Assembly (NCBI GenBank): GCA_029259745.1
Contig: JAJDEO010000065.1
Span: 154,978 to 218,977, forward strand
DNA: 64,000 nucleotides
Direction of reading: 5' to 3'
Origin: Planctomycetota bacterium
GTDB lineage: Bacteria; Planctomycetota; B15-G4
The notes beneath the pieces are model-generated. The model made no database searches and was not told the origin of the DNA. It was given only the letters and a program-made list of their open reading frames with translations. The number at the start of each line of letters is the position of its first letter. The stretch's first letter is position 1. Shown piece by piece: positions 9,417 through 18,242 of this stretch. Made by a program: the position numbers and the translations under genes.

Positions 9417-10007
9417 ATGTCGCCGCGATTCGCCGCCCTCACGTTCTGCTTCCTCGTCGCCTTGCCAAGCTGTGGCTACAACCGTGCGACCTCGAACACG
9501 CCGCGTACCGCGACCGAACAGCTGCTCCTGACGGACTCGATCGTGCAGGCCGTCGAAGCCAGCGCACTGCCCGACGTGAGCGGTCGCTCCGTGACAGTGA
9601 CGACGGCGAGCCTGGCTCAGGACGCCGAGGTCGCCTACGCCAAGACGGCGCTCGAAGCACGCCTGCGTCGCGACGGCGCAAACGTCGTGGCCGAGGACGC
9701 GGACATGACGATGAACGCGATGATCGGCACGTCCGGCACGGACGACCGGCGCATCACTCTCGGGATCCCCGAGATCAACAGCGTCGGCTTCGCGTTCCCC
9801 GGCCTCTACATCTTCGACTTCCACCGCCAGCTCGGCTTCACCAAGCTGACCATCGAGACAACCGACAGCACGGGCGCCCACGTCGTCACGTCGACGCCGG
9901 TGCTCGGTGAGAGCCACTTCAACATCTACCGCTGGTTCGTCTTCTTCGTCTTCCGCAGCGACGACATCTTCCAGCCGGGCTACGACTGGCACTTCGGCGT
10001 CAGCTGA
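9417..10007 (+). CDS. lipoprotein resembling the planctomycete DUF6655 family
   Basis: A 196-residue predicted lipoprotein. The signal peptide MSPRFAALTFCFLVALPSC ends at Cys19, a slightly irregular lipobox (LPSC). The mature part opens with RTATEQLLLTDSIVQAVE, then a beta strand and an AYAKTALEARLRRDGANVV segment, then an NAMIGTSGTDDRRITLGIPEI segment. This layout is what I recall of the DUF6655 lipoproteins of Planctomycetes, whose function is unknown. Downstream it converges on the RND transporter gene; the two stop codons overlap by eight bases on opposite strands. I am confident the gene is real and lipid-anchored, less so about the family name. Confidence 0.7.
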   Translation: MSPRFAALTFCFLVALPSCGYNRATSNTPRTATEQLLLTDSIVQAVEASALPDVSGRSVTVTTASLAQDAEVAYAKTALEARLRRDGANVVAEDADMTMNAMIGTSGTDDRRITLGIPEINSVGFAFPGLYIFDFHRQLGFTKLTIETTDSTGAHVVTSTPVLGESHFNIYRWFVFFVFRSDDIFQPGYDWHFGVS

Positions 10008-13000
10008 AGCGCGAGAACTTCGACAGCGCCGCGCCGTACAGCACAGGCAGGACGAACAGAACGAGCAGGGTCGAGACGACCAGACCGCTGATGATCGTCG
10101 CGGCGAGCGGGCGCCACATGGGCCCGCCGGATGCGTAGAGCACGACCATTCCCGCCAGCGCGCAGAGCGTGGTGAGCATGATCGGTCTCAAGCGATGCGC
10201 GGCGCTGTCGACGACAATGTCAAAGGACACCTCGCCGGCCTCGACGACGCGCCGCCGGATGCTCGCGATGAGCACGATGGCGTTGTTGACGACGATGCCG
10301 GCGAGGGCCGTCATCCCGATCAACGTCATGAAGCTGAAGGCCTCGCCGAAAAGCTGGAGGCCGAGGGCGACGCCCGCGAACGACAGCGGGATCGTCAGCA
10401 GCGTGAGCGTCGTGTCGAGGACTGAACGCGACTGCGCCAGCAAGCAGAGCAGGATCAAGAGCAGCGCCCACGGAGCTTGGTCGAGGATCGCGCGCTGGGC
10501 TCGTGAGGCCGACGCAGAGATCCCGACCGCCTCGATCGTGACGTCGGAGTGCTCGGCACGCAGGCCGTCGAGCCGCTCGTTGAGCGTTTGCTCGAGCGCG
10601 AGTGCGGCGGCATCGTCGGCAGCATCGGCCCGCACGGTGATGGCGGGAAGTCCGCGGCGACGGACGAGCGCGGGAGCCTCGCGTGTCGATGTGATCTCGG
10701 CAACTTCGTACAGCAGCGCCGGATCGCCCTTGCGCGGGTAGACGTAGGCATCCGAGAGCGCCTCGCGCGGATCGTCGCGCTTGACCGAGGCCTTCAGCAT
10801 CACGGGAATCTGGCCGTCCTCCTCGAGCAGAGTAAAGAGCGGCAGACCGTGAACGACGCTGTGCATGCCAAGCGTCACGTCACCGACAGTGAGATCGCGT
10901 TCGGCGAGCGCCGCGCGGTCTGGCACGACACGCAGCTTCTCGATCGGCGCGCCCCAGTCCGTGGAGGTGTGGACACCGCCGGCGGCATCGAACTCCGCGA
11001 CGACGTGATGCGCGACAGCGGAGACCGACTCCGCCGGCCCGCGCACCTCGAACTGGACGGGCCACTCGAGCTGAGCGCCGAGCTGGACGGGATGGAAGCG
11101 GATCGTGGCCGCATCGTCGTGCTCGTCGGCCCAGGCCGTGAGCCGCACGGCGAACTCCTCGGACGCGACGTCGGGGTCGACCTGCAACAAGACGTGCGCG
11201 TAATGCGGTGCAAAGGCGCGCGTCGGCATCGAGGCCTGGATGGCCGGCGCCGAACGCCCCGCGAACGACAGCCAGCGTCGCAGCGGAGTGTCCGCGCGCG
11301 ACGTCTCCTCGGCGAGATGCCGCTCGAGGTCGCCGACGAGAGCAGCGACGACTTCGGTGTCGCGGTCCTGCGGCGCGTCGATCTCCAACGTCCAGAGCGG
11401 TTGACTCGAGGCCGGGAAGAAGATGCGCTCGTGCGACATCAGCATCATGGCCCCACCCACGCACAGAAGCACGGCCGCGAGCGCCAGGACGCCCGCGAAG
11501 CGCGACGTGCGCGCGAGCACTGCGCGGTAGCGGGTCTCGAGCGCGCCGACCTCGTGGAGTCCGCGCCGGATCGGCTGGAGCGCCGGTGTGACGACGAAGC
11601 ACAGCACGAGTGAAACGATCAGCGCCGTCACGACCACCCAAAAGAGGCCGCCGACGTACTCGCCGATGGGTTCATGGGTGAGAACGATCGGAAGGAACCC
11701 GAAAGCCGTCGTCGCTGCGGCGGCGAGCAGCGGGCCGATGAGTTCGCGCCGCGACTTCGAGATCGCGGCCGCGCGCTCGACACCTTGTTCCTGAAGGCGA
11801 TGGATGCGCTCGGCCATGACGATGTGGTTGTCGACGAGCAGGCCGAGCACGAGGATCACGCTCGACAGCGTGACGACGTCGAGGCCGATGCCACCCGCGA
11901 GCATGACGATGAACGTCGCCAGCACGACGAGCGGCACGATCAGCGCCACCGACAGCCCGGTACGCAGCCCCAAGACGGCCACGAGCAGCACCAGGATCAC
12001 GACGAACGTCTGCACGAGATTGCTATCGAAGCGATCGATCTCCGTGCGCACGACCTGCGGCTGGAAGGCCACGATCTCGGCCACACTGCCCTGCTCGGAC
12101 GCGTGGGCGAGAACACGTTCGACGTCCGCAGCGAAGACGTCGAGGCTCGCACCTCGCTTGCGCTGAACGGCAAGCGCAATCGCCGCGCGTCCGCCACTGC
12201 GAACGTGCTCGACGTTCGGCGAGATCGGAACACGCGAGACGTCGAGGAGTCGACTGAGGTTGACGGGATCACCGTCGCTGGGGTCGCGCACGGGAAGCTG
12301 CCGGAGTTCCTCGATGGAGCGGATGCGCGCGCGGGTCTCGACGGGTTGGATCATTCCTCCGCCTTGGAGGTACGCGCCCGGAGCCGTGATGTGCTGGCCG
12401 CGGAGGTACTCGCGAAACTCGAGCGGCGTGGTGCCTGCGTTCGTGAACTCGTCGTCGTCGTACGTGAGCACGATCTGCTCACGGGGACGCCCGACGATCT
12501 CGACGTGCGCGACGCTGTCGGCAGCCGCGAGTTCGTCGGCGAGCTGACGCGCAGCCGCCATCGGTGCAGCACCGGCAGCATCGGTTGACGTCACCGCGAC
12601 GAGCGCCTCGGCCCACTGCTCCGAAGGACGATGCAGCAGCGGCCCTTCGAGGCCGATGAACGCCTCCGCGAGTTCGCTCCGCATGCGCGCGAGGCGATCC
12701 TCGACGGACGTCCACGCCGCTCCGGCCTGCGCAAGGCTCGAGGCCTCGACGACGATGAGGACGAGGCCATCGCGCGTCGTCGCCTTCGTGTCCACGACAT
12801 CCGGCAGCGCAAGCAGGGCATCCTCGAGCGACACCGTCAGCACACTCTCGAGTTCCCCCGCCGACACGCCGGGAAGGCGCGCCTCGACGAGCGCGTACGA
12901 CAGCTCGACGACGGGCTCGAGGCGCTGGTCGAGGTGTGTCTTGGCGTAGAGCCCGGCCCAGCCGATCGCGAGAACGGCAACGAGGAGGGCGCTCAGGGGC

Positions 13001-13020
13001 GCCGGTCGTAGAGCTGAAAT
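10000..13020 (-). CDS. RND (AcrB/HAE1-type) transporter with non-canonical start
   Basis: A resistance-nodulation-division permease of about 1,006 residues, the usual length for the family. It has the first membrane helix at the N-terminus, a large porter domain, a cluster of helices in the middle with GGIGLDVVTLSSVILVLGLLVDNHIVM (the TM4 region) and a repeat near the end with GMTALAGIVVNNAIVL. These are the two diagnostic RND helices. There is no ATG, GTG or TTG at a sensible position. A GGAGG Shine-Dalgarno at 13032-13036 points to an ATT at 13018-13020; a CTG at 13029 overlaps the upstream stop. An in-frame ATG at 13209 would lie deep within the FG-GAP gene. The transporter is last in the protease/DUF3352/FG-GAP operon. 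No membrane-fusion protein is adjacent. The exported substrate is unknown. Confidence 0.88.
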   Translation of the reverse strand: MSALRPAPLSALLVAVLAIGWAGLYAKTHLDQRLEPVVELSYALVEARLPGVSAGELESVLTVSLEDALLALPDVVDTKATTRDGLVLIVVEASSLAQAGAAWTSVEDRLARMRSELAEAFIGLEGPLLHRPSEQWAEALVAVTSTDAAGAAPMAAARQLADELAAADSVAHVEIVGRPREQIVLTYDDDEFTNAGTTPLEFREYLRGQHITAPGAYLQGGGMIQPVETRARIRSIEELRQLPVRDPSDGDPVNLSRLLDVSRVPISPNVEHVRSGGRAAIALAVQRKRGASLDVFAADVERVLAHASEQGSVAEIVAFQPQVVRTEIDRFDSNLVQTFVVILVLLVAVLGLRTGLSVALIVPLVVLATFIVMLAGGIGLDVVTLSSVILVLGLLVDNHIVMAERIHRLQEQGVERAAAISKSRRELIGPLLAAAATTAFGFLPIVLTHEPIGEYVGGLFWVVVTALIVSLVLCFVVTPALQPIRRGLHEVGALETRYRAVLARTSRFAGVLALAAVLLCVGGAMMLMSHERIFFPASSQPLWTLEIDAPQDRDTEVVAALVGDLERHLAEETSRADTPLRRWLSFAGRSAPAIQASMPTRAFAPHYAHVLLQVDPDVASEEFAVRLTAWADEHDDAATIRFHPVQLGAQLEWPVQFEVRGPAESVSAVAHHVVAEFDAAGGVHTSTDWGAPIEKLRVVPDRAALAERDLTVGDVTLGMHSVVHGLPLFTLLEEDGQIPVMLKASVKRDDPREALSDAYVYPRKGDPALLYEVAEITSTREAPALVRRRGLPAITVRADAADDAAALALEQTLNERLDGLRAEHSDVTIEAVGISASASRAQRAILDQAPWALLLILLCLLAQSRSVLDTTLTLLTIPLSFAGVALGLQLFGEAFSFMTLIGMTALAGIVVNNAIVLIASIRRRVVEAGEVSFDIVVDSAAHRLRPIMLTTLCALAGMVVLYASGGPMWRPLAATIISGLVVSTLLVLFVLPVLYGAALSKFSRFS

Positions 13021-13025
13021 GTCGC

Positions 13026-15359
13026 TCAGCCCTCCGCGAGCTGTTGGGGATAGAGGAGCACGCGATCGTGGATGAGCAACAGGAAGTCGTCGAGGCCATC
13101 GTTCGTGAAGTCGCCGACCAGCACTTCGCGCGGCTGGTCCCCGCTTCCACGGTTCGAGCGGTTGAAGCGGTTCTTCTCGAACACGGTGAAGAAGAGCTTG
13201 CTCGTCCACGGCACGTCGCAGCCGCCGCTGAGGATCTCGATGACGTGTTCACCGCCGTCGATGCCGAGCACGTCGATGCGACCGTCGTGATTGAGATCGC
13301 CCAGCGCAAAGCGCGTGAAGTCGACGTCCTCGAGGTCGGTTCGGAACGTCGCGATCGACGCCGAGGCATTGCCCGTCTGCGCCGGCGGGACCGACCAGAA
13401 GCGATCCGAGCCGAAGAACATCAGACGCCGGCCCGCGGGCCCGCCGAGGTCTTCCACAGCGACGTGCTGCAGGCTGATCGGCGCGAGATCCAGCGAGTCG
13501 CGGTAGGTGTAGAGCCCCGACTCGTTGCGGTCGAGCACCTGCAAACGCGCCTCCTCCTGGAAGTAGCAGAGCAGCTCCTTGGTTCCGTCCCCGTCGAGGT
13601 CGTAGAGCATCGGACCGGCGAGTTCGTCGAGGCTGTTGCGTGCATTCGCCTGGTCGACGATCTCGAGCGAGTCGTCGGCGCGGATGCGGTAGGCGCGCAC
13701 GAAGCCCTTGCCGGCCACGAGCATCTCGGCCCGGCCGTCGCCCGTGAAGTCACCGATCCCGAAACGATCGGGAAGCACGCCTTCGAACTGACTCGTACGC
13801 ACCGAGTCGGTTTCGCCGATCTCGCGGAACTTGCCGTCGCCCTCCTGCACGAGCAGCCGCGTGGCTTCGCGCGGGATGAACATGGCGATGTCGACGGCGC
13901 CGTCATCGTTGAGATCGTGGGCGATGAGGCCCGTCGGGCTGCGCTTGATCGCTCCGAGCTTGACGGGCGAGTCGCCCGTCCAGCTCTCGCCGTCGCGTCG
14001 GAGTACCTCGAGGTTGAAACGGCGACCGTCCTTCGCCGCCACGAGGATCTCCGCGAGGCCGTCACCGTCGAGGTCGGCGCCCGTGGCCACGAGCGGCTCA
14101 CCGGGGACGTCGACATTCGTCGGGAAGCTCAGCCGGCCGTCGCGCATCGTCGAGATGCCGACCATGCCCTCCTTCTCGCTGCAGACAAGCAGAGCCGTGG
14201 CGCCGTTGCCGAGTGCGAGCGTCGCCAGCGACGAGATGCCCTGGAGCGACGGGAACTCGACCGGGCGACCGAACTCGCCGCTGCCGTCCTGCACGAAGAG
14301 GTGGATCGCGGCGCCGTTCGTGTCGGCCACGGCGACGTCGGGAAGACCATCGCCGCTGAAGTCGCCGACGGCGTAGAGCGACGGATCGACGCCCGACTTC
14401 GGAACGGGGTAGTTGCGGATCGCCAGCGACGCGCGCCGTCCGATCGAACCGGCCTCGCCGGACAGTGGCGTGAACTGCAGCTCCGAGCGCGTGCGCTTGA
14501 TCGTCACGAGCTCGGTGCCACCGTTCTCGCAGGTGAGCACATCCCAGTCGGCCGCGCCGACCGGAACCGGCAGGCCGAGTTCGGGACCGAAGTCGCCCGC
14601 CGCATCCTGGTAGCGCACGCGCAGAGCACGGTCGCTGCCTTCGGCGATGTAGGCGAGATCGAGTCGTCCGTCGCCGTTGAGATCGCGCGCGGCAAGACTC
14701 TGCGGGTTCTCCTCGCTGACGCGGTACTTGTCGGGTCGCGGGAGGACGTCGAGCTGGCCTTGTAGCCGGAAGATCAGGATCGCCGTCGTCGTCATCGCGA
14801 TGAGATCGTCACGACCGTCGCCGTCGATGTCGGCGACCTCGAGCGACCCGACATTCGCGTTCGGCGTGTCGCGGTCGTAGGCCCAGCGTTCGTCCCAGAC
14901 ACCGTCGCCGGTTTGCAGCTTGATCGCGATGCGATCCCGCTTGCCCGTGTAGACGAGGTCGTTCCGGCCGTCGCCGTTCACGTCGACGATGGCCGCGTCG
15001 TACATGAAGTCGCCCGTCGTGACGGTTTCCTTCAGGAACGGGGCATCCTCGATGATCGGCTCCCAGCGCGGCGACGACAGGCGCGTCTTGGCGACGGCCA
15101 GCAGCTCGTCGGACGTGCGCTGGTAGAGGAGATCGATCCGCGCGCGATCGTTGTTGACGAGCGCGAGGTCAAGGCGGCCGTCACCGTCGAGATCTCCGGC
15201 CGTCATGCCGCGCGTGTTCCAGTCGAGCTTCGCGACGCGCGGACCGACGAGGCGGAACGGGGCGTCATCACCCTGCAACGCTGCCGACGGCGGAACGATA
15301 AGCATGTTCGCGACGAGCGTCGCCAGCGCGATTGAGAAGACCTTCATGGAGGAAATCAT
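13026..15359 (-). CDS. exported FG-GAP/VCBS repeat protein
   Basis: A 777-residue exported protein with a signal peptide (MKVFSIALATLVANMLIVPPSAALQ after a short lead). It consists almost wholly of FG-GAP/VCBS repeats containing calcium-binding loops of the D-x-D-G-D-G-R-x-D type: GDLDGDGRLDLALVNN, VDVNGDGRNDLVYTG, ADIDGDGRDDLIAM, HDLNDDGAVDIAMF, GDLNHDGRIDVLGID and more, about a dozen copies. Such repeats fold as integrin-alpha-like propellers. The annotated ATG overlaps the stop of the DUF3352-like gene (ATGA), implying coupling; a second ATG four codons in would also place the signal peptide correctly. It lies between the DUF3352-like protein and the RND permease in one operon, suggesting an envelope complex. 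No enzymatic motif is present. Confidence 0.88.
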   Translation of the reverse strand: MISSMKVFSIALATLVANMLIVPPSAALQGDDAPFRLVGPRVAKLDWNTRGMTAGDLDGDGRLDLALVNNDRARIDLLYQRTSDELLAVAKTRLSSPRWEPIIEDAPFLKETVTTGDFMYDAAIVDVNGDGRNDLVYTGKRDRIAIKLQTGDGVWDERWAYDRDTPNANVGSLEVADIDGDGRDDLIAMTTTAILIFRLQGQLDVLPRPDKYRVSEENPQSLAARDLNGDGRLDLAYIAEGSDRALRVRYQDAAGDFGPELGLPVPVGAADWDVLTCENGGTELVTIKRTRSELQFTPLSGEAGSIGRRASLAIRNYPVPKSGVDPSLYAVGDFSGDGLPDVAVADTNGAAIHLFVQDGSGEFGRPVEFPSLQGISSLATLALGNGATALLVCSEKEGMVGISTMRDGRLSFPTNVDVPGEPLVATGADLDGDGLAEILVAAKDGRRFNLEVLRRDGESWTGDSPVKLGAIKRSPTGLIAHDLNDDGAVDIAMFIPREATRLLVQEGDGKFREIGETDSVRTSQFEGVLPDRFGIGDFTGDGRAEMLVAGKGFVRAYRIRADDSLEIVDQANARNSLDELAGPMLYDLDGDGTKELLCYFQEEARLQVLDRNESGLYTYRDSLDLAPISLQHVAVEDLGGPAGRRLMFFGSDRFWSVPPAQTGNASASIATFRTDLEDVDFTRFALGDLNHDGRIDVLGIDGGEHVIEILSGGCDVPWTSKLFFTVFEKNRFNRSNRGSGDQPREVLVGDFTNDGLDDFLLLIHDRVLLYPQQLAEG

Positions 15360-17185
15360 CCGTCGAGGTTGGGCCGAAGGAGCATGCGCAGCACGTAAGC
15401 GTCGTCGGTGCGGTAGCCCTTCGTGACGAGGAAGTACTGGATGTCGGAGACATCCGGGAGCTCGTCGAGCTTTTCCTTGGCCTCGAGCATGCGCTCGAGG
15501 TCGTCGGGGTCCGTCGTCATCATCATCTGGTAGGCGAGTGCACCGTCGCCGCCGCGGATCATGTTGTTGAGGAGGTCGGCGACGTTGACGAAGCCCAGCT
15601 CGACGACGTCTTCACCGGGCATGTCGTCGAACGCGGCGATGAGGTCTTCGTCTTCAAGCAGCGACTCGCCGGGGTTCTTGATGTGCGCGATGAGGTTCTC
15701 GACCATCTTCGGGTCGCCCATCGAGAGCACGACGTTGTTCTGCACCACCGCGAAGGCGAGCTTGCTGTCCTTCTGGCCGGGCGCCATCCCCATGCCCATG
15801 GGCACGATGCGAATCGTCTCGTTCATGAACTCGACCGGCTCTTCGCCGGTGATGTCATCGCCCCAGCGCGCCAGGGCGTCCTCGAGCGACTGCGGATCCT
15901 TGACGCGGATCACGTAGGCCGTCGACGGATAGTCCTTCGGGCCGGCCGTGCTGGCCTCCGGGTACCCCACCACCGAGACGACGCGGCTGTCGAGGTTGCG
16001 AAGCAGGGCGTCGCGAAGCGGGAACGTCTCGGCTTCGAGCTGTTCGATCTGCGCCGTGAGCATCCCGTGCGCCATCGGCGAGATCGACTGCAACATCTCG
16101 TCGAATACCTCGTAGGCCGCTGCGGGGTCGAAGAGGCTGATCGACGCCGAGTGGAAGTCGGAGCTGAAGTAGTCGGGCAGGTCGACGCCGGAGTTGCCGT
16201 ACGTCAGCATCCGGTGCAGGCCCTTGTCGCTGTCCGCGAGCGTCATCCCGTACATGAACCCGGCTTCGTCGTCTTCGACGTACGCGGCTGCGAACAAGCT
16301 CTCGAAGGCCTCGAGACGCAACGTCGAGATGAGGTCGTCGACACGCAGGAACATCTCGACCGACGGCCCTTGCTTCTTGAGCTGGTGGGCGATGAGTTCG
16401 TTGACGAGTGGCAGGAGCGCGCCCGTGTTGACATACATCAGCACGTCGTGCGGGCCCGCGCGGTCGAGCGTCTCGAGGTAGCGCGCATCGTCGCTGAGTC
16501 GGTCGCCTTCGGGCGCGCCCTTGTCGGCGATGTCGACGAAGTCGAGCAGCGTGTCCTCTTCGTCGGAGAAGAGCAGCACCTCGTCGATGAGCGCCAGCCA
16601 CATGCCGCTGTCGACCTCGCGGTCCGTGCTCACCTGCTCGATGTTGAAGAGGCGCACGCCGTCTTCGTCATAGCTGAAGAGACCCGCGCTGTGAACGTCG
16701 TCTTCCTCTTCGAGCAGCTTCGCGGCGTTCTCGAGCAACGTCTCGAGCCGGTCTTCGGTGCCGTCGAAGTCGGCCATCATGACGACGCCGCGGGCGAGAT
16801 CGAGATTGAGCTCAACGCGCGTCGACGCGCCGACCGAAACCTCGCTCTCCTCGAGCGTGATCTCGGGAATCGCGAACATGACGCGCCCGTTGAACATCCG
16901 CCCGATCTCACCTTCCTCGAGATCAAGCGCGAGGAGGAACTCCTCGTCTTCGAGCGTGTCGAGCATGTCGAACGCACCCTCGAACGCTGAACGCACGGCT
17001 TCATGCTTGAAGAGCCGCATCATCGCGCCGTCGGGATCGAGCAAGGCGCCCTTCTTCAGATCGTTGACCTGCACGAACACCATCGTGTCGCGCGGGAGCA
17101 CCTCGGCGAGGTCGCCCGCGGGCATCTGCGCCTGTGCCGCGGCGGCGACCAAGGCGCCGGCAGCCAAGAGTCGAAGAGATGTCAT
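15356..17185 (-). CDS. exported acidic DUF3352-like protein
   Basis: A 609-residue exported protein with the signal peptide MTSLRLLAAGALVAAAAQA followed by LAEVLPRDTMVFVQVNDL. This opening (a 'levels of x-P-x-D-x-x-x-F-V-x-V-x-D' start) is typical of DUF3352-like proteins found in planctomycetes and cyanobacteria. The body is strikingly acidic, with runs such as LLEEEDDVHSAG and FSDEEDTLLDF, and has no recognised catalytic motif. Both ends overlap their neighbours by four bases (ATGA with the protease upstream and with the FG-GAP gene downstream), so its expression is tightly tied to theirs. Its function is unknown; I infer an envelope role from the signal peptide and context. The DUF assignment is from the look of the N-terminus and is moderate. 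Confidence 0.72.
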   Translation of the reverse strand: MTSLRLLAAGALVAAAAQAQMPAGDLAEVLPRDTMVFVQVNDLKKGALLDPDGAMMRLFKHEAVRSAFEGAFDMLDTLEDEEFLLALDLEEGEIGRMFNGRVMFAIPEITLEESEVSVGASTRVELNLDLARGVVMMADFDGTEDRLETLLENAAKLLEEEDDVHSAGLFSYDEDGVRLFNIEQVSTDREVDSGMWLALIDEVLLFSDEEDTLLDFVDIADKGAPEGDRLSDDARYLETLDRAGPHDVLMYVNTGALLPLVNELIAHQLKKQGPSVEMFLRVDDLISTLRLEAFESLFAAAYVEDDEAGFMYGMTLADSDKGLHRMLTYGNSGVDLPDYFSSDFHSASISLFDPAAAYEVFDEMLQSISPMAHGMLTAQIEQLEAETFPLRDALLRNLDSRVVSVVGYPEASTAGPKDYPSTAYVIRVKDPQSLEDALARWGDDITGEEPVEFMNETIRIVPMGMGMAPGQKDSKLAFAVVQNNVVLSMGDPKMVENLIAHIKNPGESLLEDEDLIAAFDDMPGEDVVELGFVNVADLLNNMIRGGDGALAYQMMMTTDPDDLERMLEAKEKLDELPDVSDIQYFLVTKGYRTDDAYVLRMLLRPNLDG

Positions 17186-18114
17186 GGGGTCTTCTCCAGC
17201 GCGTCGCCCTGCTTCGGCGGCGGGTAGTAACGGTGACCGCTGTTCGCGTTGAGCGTGTCGAAGGCGAAGGCCTCCTGACTGTCGATGAACGCCTTGACGC
17301 GGTTGACGGGGATGCTGAATGACAGACCTTCGGCACCTTGGGCGACGGCCTTCAGCGAGTTCACGCCGATGACCTCGCCGGCCATGTTGAAGAGCGGCCC
17401 GCCGCTGTTGCCGGGGCTCAGCGCCGCTGTCGTCTGCACGTAGGTCTGCCCCGAGAGCAGCCGCGACTTCAGCGCGATGATGCCCTCGCTCAGACTCCGT
17501 TCGAGCCCGAGCGGGTTACCCACGGCAAAGACACCCTCGCCCTGGACGAGGTGGTTCGAGTTACTCAGCGGCACCGTCACGAACTCTTCGGGTTCATCGG
17601 GTTCGATCTTCAGCAGCGCGAGGTCGAGCAGCGCGCTCGTGGCCACGATGCGGATGTTCTTGTACTCGTCCTTGCGCAGGCCGTCGGTGGCCTGGCGGTA
17701 GACGACGACGGTGAGCTCCGTGGACCCTTCGATGACATGGTCGTTCGTGATCAGGTAGCCCTCGGGGTGGATCACGAAGCCCGAGCCGAGCCCGACGGGC
17801 GTGCGGACGAGCACGACCGCTTCGCCGACGGCCTTGATGTTGTCGTCGAGCGAGCGGTCCTCGCCACCGACCTGCTCGTGGAAGAGGCGTGATGCGACCA
17901 CATGTTCGATGCGCGCGACCTCCGCGCGGGGCACGGACAGCACCTCGAAGCCGAGATCGACTTCGACGGTGTCGTCGTTCTCCACGACGGCGTCCGACTC
18001 GATCACGGTGCCGTTCGTCAGCACGACACGCCGAGACTCCCGCGCCTCGTCGTCCTGTGCTGCGACCGCCGCACCGGCGATCGCCAGGACCACGCAGATC
18101 CTCAACCAATCCAT
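17182..18114 (-). CDS. exported HtrA/DegP-like trypsin-fold serine protease without PDZ
   Basis: A 310-residue exported protease. After the signal peptide (residues 4-19) comes a small beta module (VLTNGTVIESDAVVENDD to VPRAEVARIE, residues 31-70) of the SHD1-like type common in planctomycetes. An S1C peptidase domain follows with the catalytic triad His126 (ITNDHVIEG), Asp164 (SALLDLALLKI) and Ser237 (SPGNSGGPL). The protein ends soon after the catalytic domain, so the PDZ domains of classical DegP are absent. The ATG at 18114 is supported by GAGGA nine bases upstream; a long upstream extension of the frame is not needed. It heads a chain of genes with four-base overlaps. Likely a periplasmic quality-control or processing protease, perhaps acting on the products of its own operon (inference). 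Confidence 0.9.
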   Translation of the reverse strand: MDWLRICVVLAIAGAAVAAQDDEARESRRVVLTNGTVIESDAVVENDDTVEVDLGFEVLSVPRAEVARIEHVVASRLFHEQVGGEDRSLDDNIKAVGEAVVLVRTPVGLGSGFVIHPEGYLITNDHVIEGSTELTVVVYRQATDGLRKDEYKNIRIVATSALLDLALLKIEPDEPEEFVTVPLSNSNHLVQGEGVFAVGNPLGLERSLSEGIIALKSRLLSGQTYVQTTAALSPGNSGGPLFNMAGEVIGVNSLKAVAQGAEGLSFSIPVNRVKAFIDSQEAFAFDTLNANSGHRYYPPPKQGDALEKTP

Positions 18115-18242
18115 GACGTTCTTCCTCGGGGGAACCGGGTCGCGGACCTCGCCGACCTCAATACGGGGAGGCCCTATCGTGCACATCTGCCCGCACCGCG
18201 TCAGGTCGAGAGTGTGTTCCATCTGCGGCGACTTCGGGACGC

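Noticed and set aside
12936..14765. 609-codon frame on the plus strand opposite the FG-GAP gene
   Set aside because: The minus strand encodes clear calcium-binding repeats with a signal peptide; the plus frame is a shadow without recognisable domain.
15332..16990. 552-codon plus-strand frame opposite the DUF3352-like gene
   Set aside because: Rich in Val/Glu/Arg because it mirrors an acidic protein; no start signal or family features.
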